Below, one piece after another: positions 53,146 through 62,038 of a DNA stretch of 64,000 nucleotides (within the stretch, counting starts at the first letter, position 1; each line of letters starts with the position of its first letter). Made by a program: the position numbers and the translations under genes. A model generated the notes under the pieces. It did not search any database. It saw nothing but the letters and a program-made list of their open reading frames with translations, and had not been told where the DNA came from. Source of the DNA: Anaerorhabdus furcosa (GTDB taxonomy: Bacteria; Bacillota_I; Bacilli_A; Erysipelotrichales; Erysipelotrichaceae); NCBI RefSeq assembly GCF_900167375.1, contig NZ_FUWY01000001.1, forward strand, positions 434,001-498,000, in the 5' to 3' direction.

Positions 53146-53865
53146 CTACAAAGGGAAACGTTTGTTATATACCTCATACATTAAAATTCCACACGCTACT
53201 GATGCATTAAGTGAAGATATTTTACCAACCATTGGCAATTTAACTAAAAAATCACATTCCTCTTTCACTAGACGAGAAATTCCTTTTCCTTCATTTCCTA
53301 TTACTAAAACAATTGGCGTATCATATTTAGGTTGACGATAATCTTGTGCATTTTTCATATCAGTCCCTACAACCCAATACCCTTTTTCCTTTAACTGTTT
53401 TAGAGTCTGTGTTAAATTAACCACTTCAGCTACTGGAACCGTTTCAATGGCTCCTACTGAAACTTTCGCAACAGTGGATGTTAAACCCACAGCATTGTTC
53501 TTTTTGATGATGACACCATCAACACCGACTGCATCTGCTGTTCTTAAAATAGCTCCTAAATTATGTGGATCTTCTAACTCATCCAACAATACCAAAAATC
53601 CTAATTTCTCTTCAGGAATATCGCTTAATATTTTATCGATTGTGACCGTTTTATATTCTTCAATTTTAGCAACCAATCCTTGATGATTACCATTTTTTGA
53701 TAATTTATCAAGATACTTGCGGTCCACTTTTTCAATACGTATTCCTTTTTTTCTTGCGTTTTGTTCAATATCTTTTTGATTATCCATTAGATATAAAACA
53801 TCAATTTTTTTATTATCTTGGAGTAATTGTTGAATAACATTTTTCCCATACACGTATTGTGCCAT
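53146..53865 (-). CDS. rlmB: 23S rRNA (guanosine-2'-O-)-methyltransferase RlmB (SpoU family)
   Basis: A 239-aa knotted SPOUT methyltransferase that methylates the 2'-OH of a 23S rRNA guanosine. YGKNVIQQLLQ starts the N-terminal substrate domain. SPOUT motifs are DPHNLGAILRTADAVG, LVIGNEGKGISRLV and KISSLNASVACGILMYE. The ATG at 53863-53865 has GGAGG at 6 nt; longer in-frame readings overlap mrnC. It begins 1 nt after the mrnC stop region. Confidence 0.95.
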   Translation of the reverse strand: MAQYVYGKNVIQQLLQDNKKIDVLYLMDNQKDIEQNARKKGIRIEKVDRKYLDKLSKNGNHQGLVAKIEEYKTVTIDKILSDIPEEKLGFLVLLDELEDPHNLGAILRTADAVGVDGVIIKKNNAVGLTSTVAKVSVGAIETVPVAEVVNLTQTLKQLKEKGYWVVGTDMKNAQDYRQPKYDTPIVLVIGNEGKGISRLVKEECDFLVKLPMVGKISSLNASVACGILMYEVYNKRFPL

Positions 53866-53866
53866 A

Positions 53867-54250
53867 CTATACCTCCACAAAAGTCTTGACTTTTTCCCAG
53901 CATTCATCAAGTCTATTACACATCTTCTCAACATACCAGTAACCAAGTACAGCTTCAAATCCTGTTGATGTTCTATAAGTTGTTACATCTGTATTCTTCG
54001 GTACGCTATCACTTTTAAAATTTCTTCCACGCTTAAAAATATCCAACTCAGTTTCACTAAAGAATTCTTCTTCTACGAGTTTATGATAGAAACTCGCTTG
54101 TGCTTTTGCACTAACGAAGCGAACACTTTTAGTTTGTAAATCATTGGCACGATTGTATCCTTTTTCTACAAGATATTCTCTTACATAAAGTGACCAAACT
54201 GCATCTCCTAAATACGCTAAAGTACTTCCAGAGATTTCATTTGTCTTCAT
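53867..54250 (-). CDS. mrnC: Mini-ribonuclease III
   Basis: A 127-aa RNase III-like domain without a dsRNA-binding domain, which matures 23S rRNA in Firmicutes. Catalytic segment TLAYLGDAVWSLYVREYL, then GRNFKSDSVPKNTDVTTYR and GFEAVLGYWY. Its start codon overlaps the cysS stop (TAATG), and it precedes rlmB. Confidence 0.95.
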   Translation of the reverse strand: MKTNEISGSTLAYLGDAVWSLYVREYLVEKGYNRANDLQTKSVRFVSAKAQASFYHKLVEEEFFSETELDIFKRGRNFKSDSVPKNTDVTTYRTSTGFEAVLGYWYVEKMCNRLDECWEKVKTFVEV

Positions 54251-55584
54251 TACAATAATCCTCTTTCAATTAATTGATTTCTCACTTTGTCAGCTTCATC
54301 AAAATTCTTTTCTTGTTTTGCGCTATTCCACATTGCAAATAAATTTTTATCTTCTTCAGTTAAACTAATGCGATGATATTCTATCCCTAAAACATCTAAC
54401 ATTTTTTCAACTGTATTAATATATTTACTTACTTCATAAGCATCAATGTCTTTAACACGTAATACTTGGTTTAGTTTTTTTACTGTTTCAAAAATAACTG
54501 CATAAGCATTTGGTGTATTCAAATCATCATCCATTGCATCTAAGAATTGTTGAACTAATTCTTTATCCAATCCTTCTTTTATTGTTTCGTTTGCTAATGC
54601 TAATTTTACTGTAGCTTGTTTTAGTGGAGTTAAAACTTTATCCAATTCTTTTTGTGCAGTTTCAAATACTTCATCACTAAAATTTAGTTCCATACGATAA
54701 TGTACAGACAACATCAACCAACGTACTAGTTGTGGGCTAAATTGCTTTAGTACATCTTTTGCAAGTGTAAAGTTTCCTAATGATTTACTCATTTTTACAC
54801 CATCGATATTTATCATCCCATTGTGTAACCAAAAATTTGCGAGTGTTGTGTTGTGTAAAGCACGGCATTGCGCAACTTCATTTTCGTGATGAGGGAAACG
54901 TAAATCCATACCACCACCATGAATATCAATTAAATCTTTACCAAATTCTTTATTGATCATGACAACGCATTCCGTATGCCATCCTGGTCTTCCATCTCCC
55001 CATTTTGTATTCCACTTAATACCCATATCTGTTTTCTTCCACAGAGCGAAATCCAAAGGGGATTCTTTTTTATCATTTTCTTCTATTCTTGCACCGACTT
55101 GTAAATCATCAATGTTTTGATGTGATATTTCTCCATAAGATTCAACACTGTTAACTCTAAAGAAAACATCACCGTCAACTTCATACGCATGACCTGTTTC
55201 AATTAATTCATCAATAAATTTAATGATTTCATCCATCGTTTCTGTTACGCGAGGTGTCTTGTACAAATCGTGTGCATTTAATTTATGTCTTACTTCGTTA
55301 TAAGCTTGAATGTATTCTTCCGTTATTTCTGCTTCATGTTTGTGCTCTTCTATCGCTTTGTTGATAATCTTATCATCGACATCTGTATAGTTCGAAACAT
55401 ACTTCACCTTATAGCCTTCTGCTTCAAATACTCGGCGTAGTGTATCAAATACTATGATGGGTCTGGCATTTCCAATATGGATGTGGTTGTAGACAGTAGG
55501 TCCACATACATACATACTCACTTCACCTTCTACTAAAGGCTTAAATTCTTCAATCTTTAATGTTCTAGTATTATATAATCGCAT
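54250..55584 (-). CDS. cysS: Cysteinyl-tRNA synthetase
   Basis: A 444-aa class I synthetase charging tRNA-Cys. The HIGH-type motif is HIHIGNARP, KMSKS is VKMSKSLGNF, and the zinc ligands include the Cys of YVCGPTVY and HTECVVMINKEF, with HHENEVAQ. The ATG follows AGGAGG. It heads a cysS-mrnC-rlmB-sigH operon. A T-box with a Cys specifier lies 660 nt upstream on the same strand, beyond an oppositely oriented gene. Confidence 0.97.
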   Translation of the reverse strand: MRLYNTRTLKIEEFKPLVEGEVSMYVCGPTVYNHIHIGNARPIIVFDTLRRVFEAEGYKVKYVSNYTDVDDKIINKAIEEHKHEAEITEEYIQAYNEVRHKLNAHDLYKTPRVTETMDEIIKFIDELIETGHAYEVDGDVFFRVNSVESYGEISHQNIDDLQVGARIEENDKKESPLDFALWKKTDMGIKWNTKWGDGRPGWHTECVVMINKEFGKDLIDIHGGGMDLRFPHHENEVAQCRALHNTTLANFWLHNGMINIDGVKMSKSLGNFTLAKDVLKQFSPQLVRWLMLSVHYRMELNFSDEVFETAQKELDKVLTPLKQATVKLALANETIKEGLDKELVQQFLDAMDDDLNTPNAYAVIFETVKKLNQVLRVKDIDAYEVSKYINTVEKMLDVLGIEYHRISLTEEDKNLFAMWNSAKQEKNFDEADKVRNQLIERGLL

Positions 55585-55801
55585 AGCTTATCCTCCTCAA
55601 AATATACTTTGCTTAAAATCTAATTTTACTAACAATCCATTCTTTTGGTTTACTCTTCTTGGTTATAACTACTCACTTCATACCTCATTGTATCAAATTA
55701 AGCCAACAAACTCAAAAATCAAAATCGTTATAAATGCTCAAAAAAACAACGAGTGCTATACTGAAATTAGATGAAGTGGAAAACTTCTCAAGGAGACCTA
55801 T

Positions 55802-56158
55802 ATGATTAACAAAACAAGAATTATGCTTTACGGAAACGACATTGACAAATTAAGTGAATTTTGGAAGTTTGCATTCAATGCTGAAATTATTGAAACAAAC
55901 GAGCTTCCTGATGGATTCACAAACAAAGTGCTTTCTTTATCCCCAACAATTGAAATATCTTTGTTTAATAAGGAATTCATTAAAAAATATTCGCCTGAAG
56001 TTATCGATGCAGTCCCATCATTAATGCTTTATACAAACGAGTTTGATGAATTGCACCAACGAATCAAAACAGCAAGTATGACGATGGAAATTGATGGACA
56101 TCCATCTTTTAACTTCTCTGATCCAGAAGGCAATTACTTTGTTGTAGTAAAAGAATAA
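55802..56158 (+). CDS. VOC-family (glyoxalase/PhnB-like) protein
   Basis: A 118-aa single VOC module, NKTRIMLYGNDIDKLSEFWK with the family's N-terminal beta-strand and FYxFAFNAE-type turn, ending FNFSDPEGNYFVVV. Such proteins are metal-dependent lyases, isomerases or resistance proteins, or have no known role; substrate not assignable. It is transcribed opposite to cysS and lies between cysS and its T-box, possibly inserted there. It has its own terminator (56166-56195). Confidence 0.82.
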   Translation: MINKTRIMLYGNDIDKLSEFWKFAFNAEIIETNELPDGFTNKVLSLSPTIEISLFNKEFIKKYSPEVIDAVPSLMLYTNEFDELHQRIKTASMTMEIDGHPSFNFSDPEGNYFVVVKE

Positions 56159-56165
56159 ATAACAA

Positions 56166-56196
56166 GCACACCCTGTTTTGAAACAGGGTTTTTATT
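56166..56196 (+). terminator. Terminator of the VOC gene
   Basis: ACCCTGTTTTGAAACAGGGTTTTTA hairpin immediately after the stop codon. Confidence 0.85.
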
Positions 56197-56245
56197 TGAA
56201 ATCATTTAGTCGTTCTTTAAAACAATACAGTTTCCTTGTTTTGAT

Positions 56246-56282
56246 AAAATAAAAATGGCATCCTATAAAAAGACGCCATTGC
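56246..56282 (-). terminator. Terminator of the Cys T-box
   Basis: Minus-strand AATGGCGTC / GGATGCCATT hairpin followed by UUUUUAUUUU, just after the T-box element. Confidence 0.85.
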
Positions 56283-56450
56283 GTGGTTCCACTTTTCTTA
56301 CTTCTTGAACTCTTAACGCGAGAAACGTTTCATCCTACTTATCGGACAAACCCTCCTAGATGCATTTCAAACTAAATCGCACTAACTGTTTCACCAACCC
56401 AGTTATCTCTACCGATTGCTTTAGTTCTACTCTTCTATTCATCAGTTTAT
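56246..56450 (-). ncRNA. T-box leader with Cys (UGC) specifier
   Basis: The minus-strand transcript carries the AGAGA element, a GGUUGGUGAAAC apical loop, the T-box GUGGAACCACG (about 56281-56292), and a terminator. Aligned with the glyQS specifier loop, UGC (56362-56364) occupies the codon position (GAAA-UGC-AUCUAGGAG), so the ligand should be uncharged tRNA-Cys. The first gene downstream in this orientation is cysS, after 660 nt that contain the antisense VOC gene. Confidence 0.83.
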
Positions 56451-56453
56451 ATT

Positions 56454-56482
56454 AGTATAGCTTACTTTATTTTTTGATACAA
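56454..56482 (-). promoter_or_regulatory. Promoter of the Cys T-box
   Basis: -35 TTGTAT (56477-56482), a 17-nt spacer and -10 TATACT (56454-56459), placed right after the preceding gene. Confidence 0.7.
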
Positions 56483-56484
56483 GG

Positions 56485-57204
56485 CTATTTTAGATGAGCA
56501 CGTTTAAATTGTACTTTTTGTAACCAATCTTTTTGTGTTTTCATCGAAACATAGCCAATGACAGAAACAACTAATGCTCCTGCGGCATCAACAATTAAAT
56601 CCTTCATGGTATCCATTAGTGCAGCTCTACCTATTAATTGTGTACCATCTTCTAACATGAATTTTTGCATATTCAATCCAAGGACACCATCAAATGTAAA
56701 TTCATAAATTTCCCAAATAACACCCAATGTAATCGCAAAACAGAACGCAAAGATTGCGACAAACAATGGCGATAAATTCATTGGTACTTTTTCACTTTGA
56801 TTTAATAAAGAAACAAAAGAGAAGCCAAGTGCTCCCAACATACCCCCACTAAATGTATGTAAGATTGTATCCCAATGATTCACTGTATAATAATAACTTC
56901 TTACTTCACCCAAGAAAATTGCGCAATATAAGAAAATAACATACAAAATTAACATATAACTTGGAATAATAACTTTGAATCTTTTTTCAAAGATACTTGG
57001 TAAAACCATTGCTACTATACCCAATAAACATTGGAAGAACATGAGTGTATAATCTGATTTAACACGTGCGTACTCCATACCAGCTTCAATTGTAGCTGGT
57101 GCCACAATCATTTTATACCCTATAAATACAGTCGATATAATCAAACTCGCCATTACAAAGATAAAGATAAACTTTTCCCAATTCAACTCTTTTAATTTTT
57201 TCAT
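56485..57204 (-). CDS. YjdF/DUF2238-like integral membrane protein
   Basis: A 239-aa protein with about six TM helices. The HWDTILHTFSGGMLGALGFS block and VIWEIYEFTFD, then DTMKDLIVDAAGALVVSV, match the YjdF/DUF2238 family of bacterial membrane proteins of unknown function. The conserved Asp/His/Glu residues sit at the membrane interface and could bind a cation. Monocistronic, AT-rich upstream. Confidence 0.78.
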   Translation of the reverse strand: MKKLKELNWEKFIFIFVMASLIISTVFIGYKMIVAPATIEAGMEYARVKSDYTLMFFQCLLGIVAMVLPSIFEKRFKVIIPSYMLILYVIFLYCAIFLGEVRSYYYTVNHWDTILHTFSGGMLGALGFSFVSLLNQSEKVPMNLSPLFVAIFAFCFAITLGVIWEIYEFTFDGVLGLNMQKFMLEDGTQLIGRAALMDTMKDLIVDAAGALVVSVIGYVSMKTQKDWLQKVQFKRAHLK

Positions 57205-57262
57205 TTTATCACCTGAAATTATTTTACATTTCTTCTTTTATTAACACAAGTAATTTAATACA

Positions 57263-57292
57263 TAAGAAAAGGAGTGATATCACTCCTCATTT
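57263..57292 (-). terminator. Terminator of the sensor-like gene / GYF-domain unit
   Basis: AGGAGTGATATCACTCCT, a perfect palindrome, followed on the minus strand by UUUUCUUAU. Confidence 0.8.
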
Positions 57293-57474
57293 TCCTTTTC
57301 TGGGATATAGAAACTATATACACTATCTACTAGTTTCATCCAACCCTTCATTTCTGGATTCCATATTTCATATTCTTCATCAATAATTTCTTGACGAATA
57401 AGTCGTATTAATTCCTCTTCAGTGAAAGGACCACCTTTTCGTTTTGAACTACGTACATACCATATTTTATCCAT
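57280..57474 (-). CDS. Small GYF_2-domain protein
   Basis: A 64-aa protein consisting of one GYF-like domain (IWYVRSSKRKGGPFTEEELI, then YEIWNPEMKGWMKL). GYF_2 domains bind proline-rich peptides. It overlaps the 3' end of the preceding gene by 8 nt, and that gene's product has a long Pro/Thr tail, so the two products might interact if the domain were on the same side of the membrane; this protein has no export signal. ATG at 57472-57474 after GGAGG. Confidence 0.75.
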   Translation of the reverse strand: MDKIWYVRSSKRKGGPFTEEELIRLIRQEIIDEEYEIWNPEMKGWMKLVDSVYSFYIPEKENEE

Positions 57475-59428
57475 TGTTGTCCCCTCCTGTTCCACCAGTT
57501 CCAGGATCAGTTGGTGGTGGCACTGGTGTCACTTCCGGCGTTGGTGTTGGTGGCGTTGGTGTTGGTGCTGGTTTCGCTTTATAACGAACGGTAATTTCTT
57601 CGTTTTTAGATCCCATAGTTCCTTCTACCACTGTCCTTAATGCTTCATATCCATCTATTTTTGGACTTTCAACACGGTAAGTATCCCCCACATTATAAGT
57701 CATCACATAATCTTGATATATATTCGCATTTACATTGTCATCATAAACATATTTTATTGTAAGTGTAAACGCTGGTGTAGCTGTTGGTTCAGCTGTTGGT
57801 GCTGTGTAAGAGAAATCCACTGAATATACTTCTGAATTTAATTCTTTATCTGTATTAGAAGCTGCAATGATTGTAATCACGTACTTTTGACCATCAACTA
57901 ATTTTGATTGATCAATCGTTAATGTGTTATCTACTGCTTTTGCAGTATAAACTGGACTCGTATCAATTGAAACTTCATAATAATCTGCACCTTCAACTTT
58001 ATCCCAAGTTAATTTTACTTTGGATTTATCATAAGATACTTGAAGATTTTTAACTTTTTCTAATTTTTCTTTTGTTGTTGATTCTGCTTCATTGGTATAT
58101 TGGTTGTATTGGTTATCACCTGCACCGACCATTTTACCAGTTGTTGTAAAGCCTACAAGTGTATTGTTGTAAGCTGAGATGACTCCAATTCCAGTCCAAG
58201 CTTCTACTGATTTTTTCAAATCTTCATTAGTCGTAACAATTTGAACTTTACCATCACTTCCAAGTCCTGCAACAAAGCCATTTCCTACTGCAACTTGAGT
58301 AATATTCTTTAATGTTGATACATTGGTTGCTGTTGCACCTGTATAAGAAACTGTAGTTACAGTTTGAGAAGTATTTAGAAATGCGACTTCATTTGTTCCA
58401 ATTGAAACACTTTTTACACTTTTAATTGATTCCATTGAACTTGAGTTTGTTACACTACCTGCAACTTTTACATTACCTGTAGAATCAATACCAATCGTAA
58501 ACCCATTTCCTGCTTCAACATCAACAATATTTTCCCATGCATCAACATTACATGCACCTTGTGAATTATCACCAACACAAGTTACCTTACCATCTTCTAA
58601 TGCAACGGCTGTATGTTTAGCACCTAGGGATACATCCACAGCTTTTTCTATTTTCTTAATATCTAATTGTCCATTTGTATTTGAACCAGCAGCAACAAGA
58701 GTGCCATCTGATTTTAAACCTACAACTGAATCTTTATATGCAGATATTTTTACAAGATCTGTAAAGTCTGTCATTGTGATTCCTTGTCCATAAATCGCAA
58801 CTTTTTGATCATCACGAATATAAACTGTGAATTTTTCTGTTGTACTTAAACGGTTAGCTTGAGATAGTTTTAAACTCAATCCTCCATTACCCTTATTCAT
58901 ATTTAATAACCAGAAAATACCCGCAACAAGGACAATAGCACCAATTACTCCACCAATAATCGCAAATAACTTCTTGTTGCTTTTGCTTTTTTTAGTTGGT
59001 TTTTGATTAATATCAACGCGATGAATTGTATTTTGTGGTTTTGGTTGTTCTTGTGGTTTCTTTTCCACTTCACTAACACGTTTAATTTGAGCTGTTGCTT
59101 CCATGTTTACTTTTGGTTTTTGTGGATTAACCATGCTTGGAATTTCGATATCTTTTGCTTCACTATCTTTCATAAATGGAATTTGTATACTATCCTCTAA
59201 TGATAAATTTGGCAAAGGAATATCTGCTGAGTTTTTCAACATATCATCCAACGAGATTTGGAAGATGCTTGATAAACGCTTAAATTGAGCTAAGTTACAG
59301 ATACTACGTCCGTTTTCCCAACCCATATATTCAACAACATTAACACCCATTTTATCCGCAATTTCTTGTTGCGAAAAACCAAAGTGTTTTCTTAATAATA
59401 ATAGCTTCTCTGGTAGTTTATTTACCAT
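57467..59428 (-). CDS. Single-pass membrane protein: XRE HTH, RCC1-like repeats, FN3-like, MucBP-like domains
   Basis: A 653-aa protein. Residues 1-65 are an XRE-type HTH (FGFSQQEIADKMGVNVVEYM), 70-150 a basic linker, and 153-175 one TM helix. Residues 195-445 carry RCC1-like repeats with recurring 'V..G......G......' units, 460-543 resemble fibronectin III (LTWDKVEGADYYEVSI), 554-617 a MucBP-type strand set (KYVYDDNVNANIYQDY), and 618-653 a Pro/Thr then Gly/Asp tail. The orientation should be HTH inside, the rest outside, like RodZ in layout only. The ATG at 59426-59428 has AAGGAG at 8 nt. Confidence 0.8.
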   Translation of the reverse strand: MVNKLPEKLLLLRKHFGFSQQEIADKMGVNVVEYMGWENGRSICNLAQFKRLSSIFQISLDDMLKNSADIPLPNLSLEDSIQIPFMKDSEAKDIEIPSMVNPQKPKVNMEATAQIKRVSEVEKKPQEQPKPQNTIHRVDINQKPTKKSKSNKKLFAIIGGVIGAIVLVAGIFWLLNMNKGNGGLSLKLSQANRLSTTEKFTVYIRDDQKVAIYGQGITMTDFTDLVKISAYKDSVVGLKSDGTLVAAGSNTNGQLDIKKIEKAVDVSLGAKHTAVALEDGKVTCVGDNSQGACNVDAWENIVDVEAGNGFTIGIDSTGNVKVAGSVTNSSSMESIKSVKSVSIGTNEVAFLNTSQTVTTVSYTGATATNVSTLKNITQVAVGNGFVAGLGSDGKVQIVTTNEDLKKSVEAWTGIGVISAYNNTLVGFTTTGKMVGAGDNQYNQYTNEAESTTKEKLEKVKNLQVSYDKSKVKLTWDKVEGADYYEVSIDTSPVYTAKAVDNTLTIDQSKLVDGQKYVITIIAASNTDKELNSEVYSVDFSYTAPTAEPTATPAFTLTIKYVYDDNVNANIYQDYVMTYNVGDTYRVESPKIDGYEALRTVVEGTMGSKNEEITVRYKAKPAPTPTPPTPTPEVTPVPPPTDPGTGGTGGDNNG

Positions 59429-59561
59429 GCTTGTCACTCCTTAAATTTCATTCGTCCTAAGACCACTTTTATTTTACTTTCTTTTTACTCTTTTAGCAAA
59501 TCTTTAGTTCAAAACTGCCGATATGATAAGCTTTTTTGTCATTTTACAACCTTTATACAAA

Positions 59562-59595
59562 TTAAAAAAACCGATAGATTTTTCTACCGGTTTAA
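59562..59595 (-). terminator. Terminator of gap
   Basis: Minus-strand ACCGGTAGA-AAAA-TCTATCGGT followed by U6. Confidence 0.9.
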
Positions 59596-59613
59596 ATACT
59601 AAACATTGTTTAA

Positions 59614-60630
59614 TTATTTAATGTTTGAGAAGTATTTGATTGTTCTAACCATTTGGCTAGTGTAGCTGTTTTCATTATCATACCAAGAAACTACTTGTAC
59701 TTGGAATGTATTGTCATCAACTTTAGTTACCATTGTTTGTGTAGCATCGAATAATGAACCATGAGATTCCCCAATGATATCACTTGATACTAATTCTTCT
59801 TCAGTGTAACCAAATGAATCATTTGCAGCAGCTTTCATTGCAGCGTTGATTCCTTCTTTAGTAACGTCTGTTCCTTTAACTACAGCTACTAAAATTGTAG
59901 ATGAACCTGTAGGAACTGGTACACGTTGTGCAGAACCGATAAGTTTACCGTTTAATTCAGGGATAACTAGACCGATAGCTTTAGCTGCTCCTGTTGAGTT
60001 AGGAACGATATTGCAAGCTGCAGCACGAGCACGACGTAAGTCACCTTTACGGTGAGGTCCGTCAAGAACCATTTGGTCACCAGTGTAAGCATGAACTGTA
60101 GTCATGATACCACTAGCGATTGGAGCATATTTGTTTAATGTGTTAGCCATAGGAGCTAAGCAGTTTGTTGTACAAGATGCAGCTGAGATAATTGTATCTG
60201 CAGCAGTAAGAGTACCTTCGTTAACACCGAATACGATTGTTGGTAAATCGTTTCCAGCAGGAGCTGAAATAACAACTTTCTTAGCACCAGCAGTGATATG
60301 AGCTTCTGCTTTTGCTTTTGTTAAATAGAAACCTGTACATTCAAGAACTACATCAACACCTAAATCTCCCCAAGGAAGTTTAGAAGCGTCTGCTTCTTTG
60401 AAAATTTTGATTTCTTTTCCATCAACTGTAATTGAAGCTTCACCAGCTACAACTGTATGCCCGTCATAACGACCTTGAGCTGAATCATATTTTAATAAGT
60501 GTGCAAGCATTTTTGGATCTGTTAAGTCGTTGATTGCCACAACTTCATATCCTGCTGCCCCAAACATTTGTCTGAACGCTAAACGTCCAATACGACCGAA
60601 ACCATTAATTGCTACTTTAACATCTGCCAT
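59614..60630 (-). CDS. gap: Glyceraldehyde-3-phosphate dehydrogenase (type I)
   Basis: A 338-aa glycolytic enzyme oxidising glyceraldehyde 3-phosphate with NAD+. [14 protein letters not shown] begins the Rossmann fold, the catalytic Cys is in [10 protein letters not shown], and [18 protein letters not shown] closes the C-terminal domain. [19 protein letters not shown] is intact. It is monocistronic with a strong promoter and terminator. Its product links to the pyruvate and GAP produced by the KDPG aldolase in this window. Confidence 0.98.
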   Translation of the reverse strand: MADVKVAINGFGRIGRLAFRQMFGAAGYEVVAINDLTDPKMLAHLLKYDSAQGRYDGHTVVAGEASITVDGKEIKIFKEADASKLPWGDLGVDVVLECTGFYLTKAKAEAHITAGAKKVVISAPAGNDLPTIVFGVNEGTLTAADTIISAASCTTNCLAPMANTLNKYAPIASGIMTTVHAYTGDQMVLDGPHRKGDLRRARAAACNIVPNSTGAAKAIGLVIPELNGKLIGSAQRVPVPTGSSTILVAVVKGTDVTKEGINAAMKAAANDSFGYTEEELVSSDIIGESHGSLFDATQTMVTKVDDNTFQVQVVSWYDNENSYTSQMVRTIKYFSNIK

Positions 60631-60660
60631 TTTAATTGACCTCCTCTATGATGCAATAAA

Positions 60661-60690
60661 ATTATAGTCTTTTTAGACCCCAATTGTCAA
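60661..60690 (-). promoter_or_regulatory. Promoter of gap
   Basis: -35 TTGACA (60685-60690), an 18-nt spacer and -10 TATAAT (60661-60666), full consensus hexamers. Confidence 0.85.
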
Positions 60691-60713
60691 TTGTGAAAAA
60701 ACTAATTATTAAC

Positions 60714-60759
60714 CAAAAAAAGCCCTTGCAATCGCTATTTATCGCAATTAAGCGCTTAC
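60714..60759 (-). terminator. Probable terminator of the second PatB-like gene
   Basis: Minus-strand imperfect hairpin AAGCGCTT..TTGC / GCAAGGGCTT followed by seven U residues. The pairing is partly mismatched. Confidence 0.45.
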
Positions 60760-60805
60760 ATAAGTGTGATAAATTATTAAACTTTTTTTAACTCAAATCC
60801 GATTT

Positions 60806-61972
60806 TTATATTTTATCCGCAAAACTAGTCTCAAACCTATTGATTACTTCCAAAATAACACCTGTTGGACAAGCTAAATTGATGCGAATATACCCGACCC
60901 CATTTTGACCAAAAGTAGATCCTCTATCCACAAAAATTTCATTTTTATTAAGTCGTTCTATTATTTCATCTTCACTTAAGCCTAAAGAATTTAAGTCTAA
61001 CCACGCAAGATAAGTACCTTCTAAATCACTTAAAAAACATGTTGGCAGTGATTTTTCACAAAATGTTTTCAACAAATCAAAATTACTTTGAATGACTTGA
61101 TTTAACTCATTCTTCCACTCACTACCTTCTTTACTATAAGCACCCATACATGCATAGTAGCCAAAATATGTTTGGTAATGCACATCATTTTCATCCAAAT
61201 GTTGTTCTAATGCTTGTTTTATTTTTTCATTAGGAATGATGATATTCGCAAGATTTAGTCCTGCAAGATTAAATGTCTTACTCGATGATGTACATAAAAT
61301 TAATTGATCTTGAAGTAATTCTGTAAACACGGTATGTTTACCCTTATGAATGAAATCAAAATGAATTTCATCTGCTACTAAAATTAAATCATATTTCACG
61401 ACAATGTCTTTTATACGTTGTAGCTCTTCTTGACTCCAAACTCTTCCTATTGGATTGTGTGGGCTACATAGAATCAACATCTTTGCCTGTTTTGCTTTTT
61501 CTTCCAAATCATCAAAATCCATCACATAGCGTCCTTCAACTATTTTCAAAGGATTTTCAACGCATGTACGATGTGTATGATCAATGATTTTCTTGAATTG
61601 ATGATACACCGGTGTTTGAATAATGATGCCATCATTTTCTTTAGTAAAGCAATTTACGATATGATGGATCGCTTGAATTACACCATAGGTTTGAAGTATC
61701 CATTCTTCTTTAATCGCTGTATCATGTTCATTTTTAAGCCAATTGATAACTACATCAGTATATCCTTTCGGACAAGATGTATACCCAAATATACCTTGAT
61801 TAGAAATTGCATTTTGTATACTTTCCACAACACTTGGGCACATGATAAATTCCATATCTGCAGTTGATAGTGGTGGTATTGTACAAGGTTTGTTTAAACT
61901 TCTTTCAGCATTTTTCCATTTTAGTGATCCAGTTCCAGAACGATTTACTCGTGTTTCAAAATCATATTTCAT
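60806..61972 (-). CDS. PatB/MalY-type PLP-dependent enzyme (second copy)
   Basis: A 388-aa homologue of the enzyme at 43647, with the same motifs: SPHNPIGRVWSQEE, ADEIHFDF (Asp201) and Schiff-base Lys232 in SKTFNLAGLN. Expected to be a C-S beta-lyase releasing thiol, pyruvate and ammonia from cystathionine or S-substituted cysteine. It is monocistronic here. The second of two adjacent ATGs (61970-61972) has GAGG at 7 nt. Confidence 0.88.
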   Translation of the reverse strand: MKYDFETRVNRSGTGSLKWKNAERSLNKPCTIPPLSTADMEFIMCPSVVESIQNAISNQGIFGYTSCPKGYTDVVINWLKNEHDTAIKEEWILQTYGVIQAIHHIVNCFTKENDGIIIQTPVYHQFKKIIDHTHRTCVENPLKIVEGRYVMDFDDLEEKAKQAKMLILCSPHNPIGRVWSQEELQRIKDIVVKYDLILVADEIHFDFIHKGKHTVFTELLQDQLILCTSSSKTFNLAGLNLANIIIPNEKIKQALEQHLDENDVHYQTYFGYYACMGAYSKEGSEWKNELNQVIQSNFDLLKTFCEKSLPTCFLSDLEGTYLAWLDLNSLGLSEDEIIERLNKNEIFVDRGSTFGQNGVGYIRINLACPTGVILEVINRFETSFADKI

Positions 61973-62009
61973 CATCTTTCCTCACTTCTCTACAATCATT
62001 CTACACAAA

Positions 62010-62038
62010 ACCAAATTAAAACTCCACTTAAGGAGTTC
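62010..62038 (-). terminator. Terminator after the GNAT-type genes
   Basis: Minus-strand AACTCC-TTAAGT-GGAGTT followed by TTAATTT, at the stop codon of the gene starting at 62952. Confidence 0.75.
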
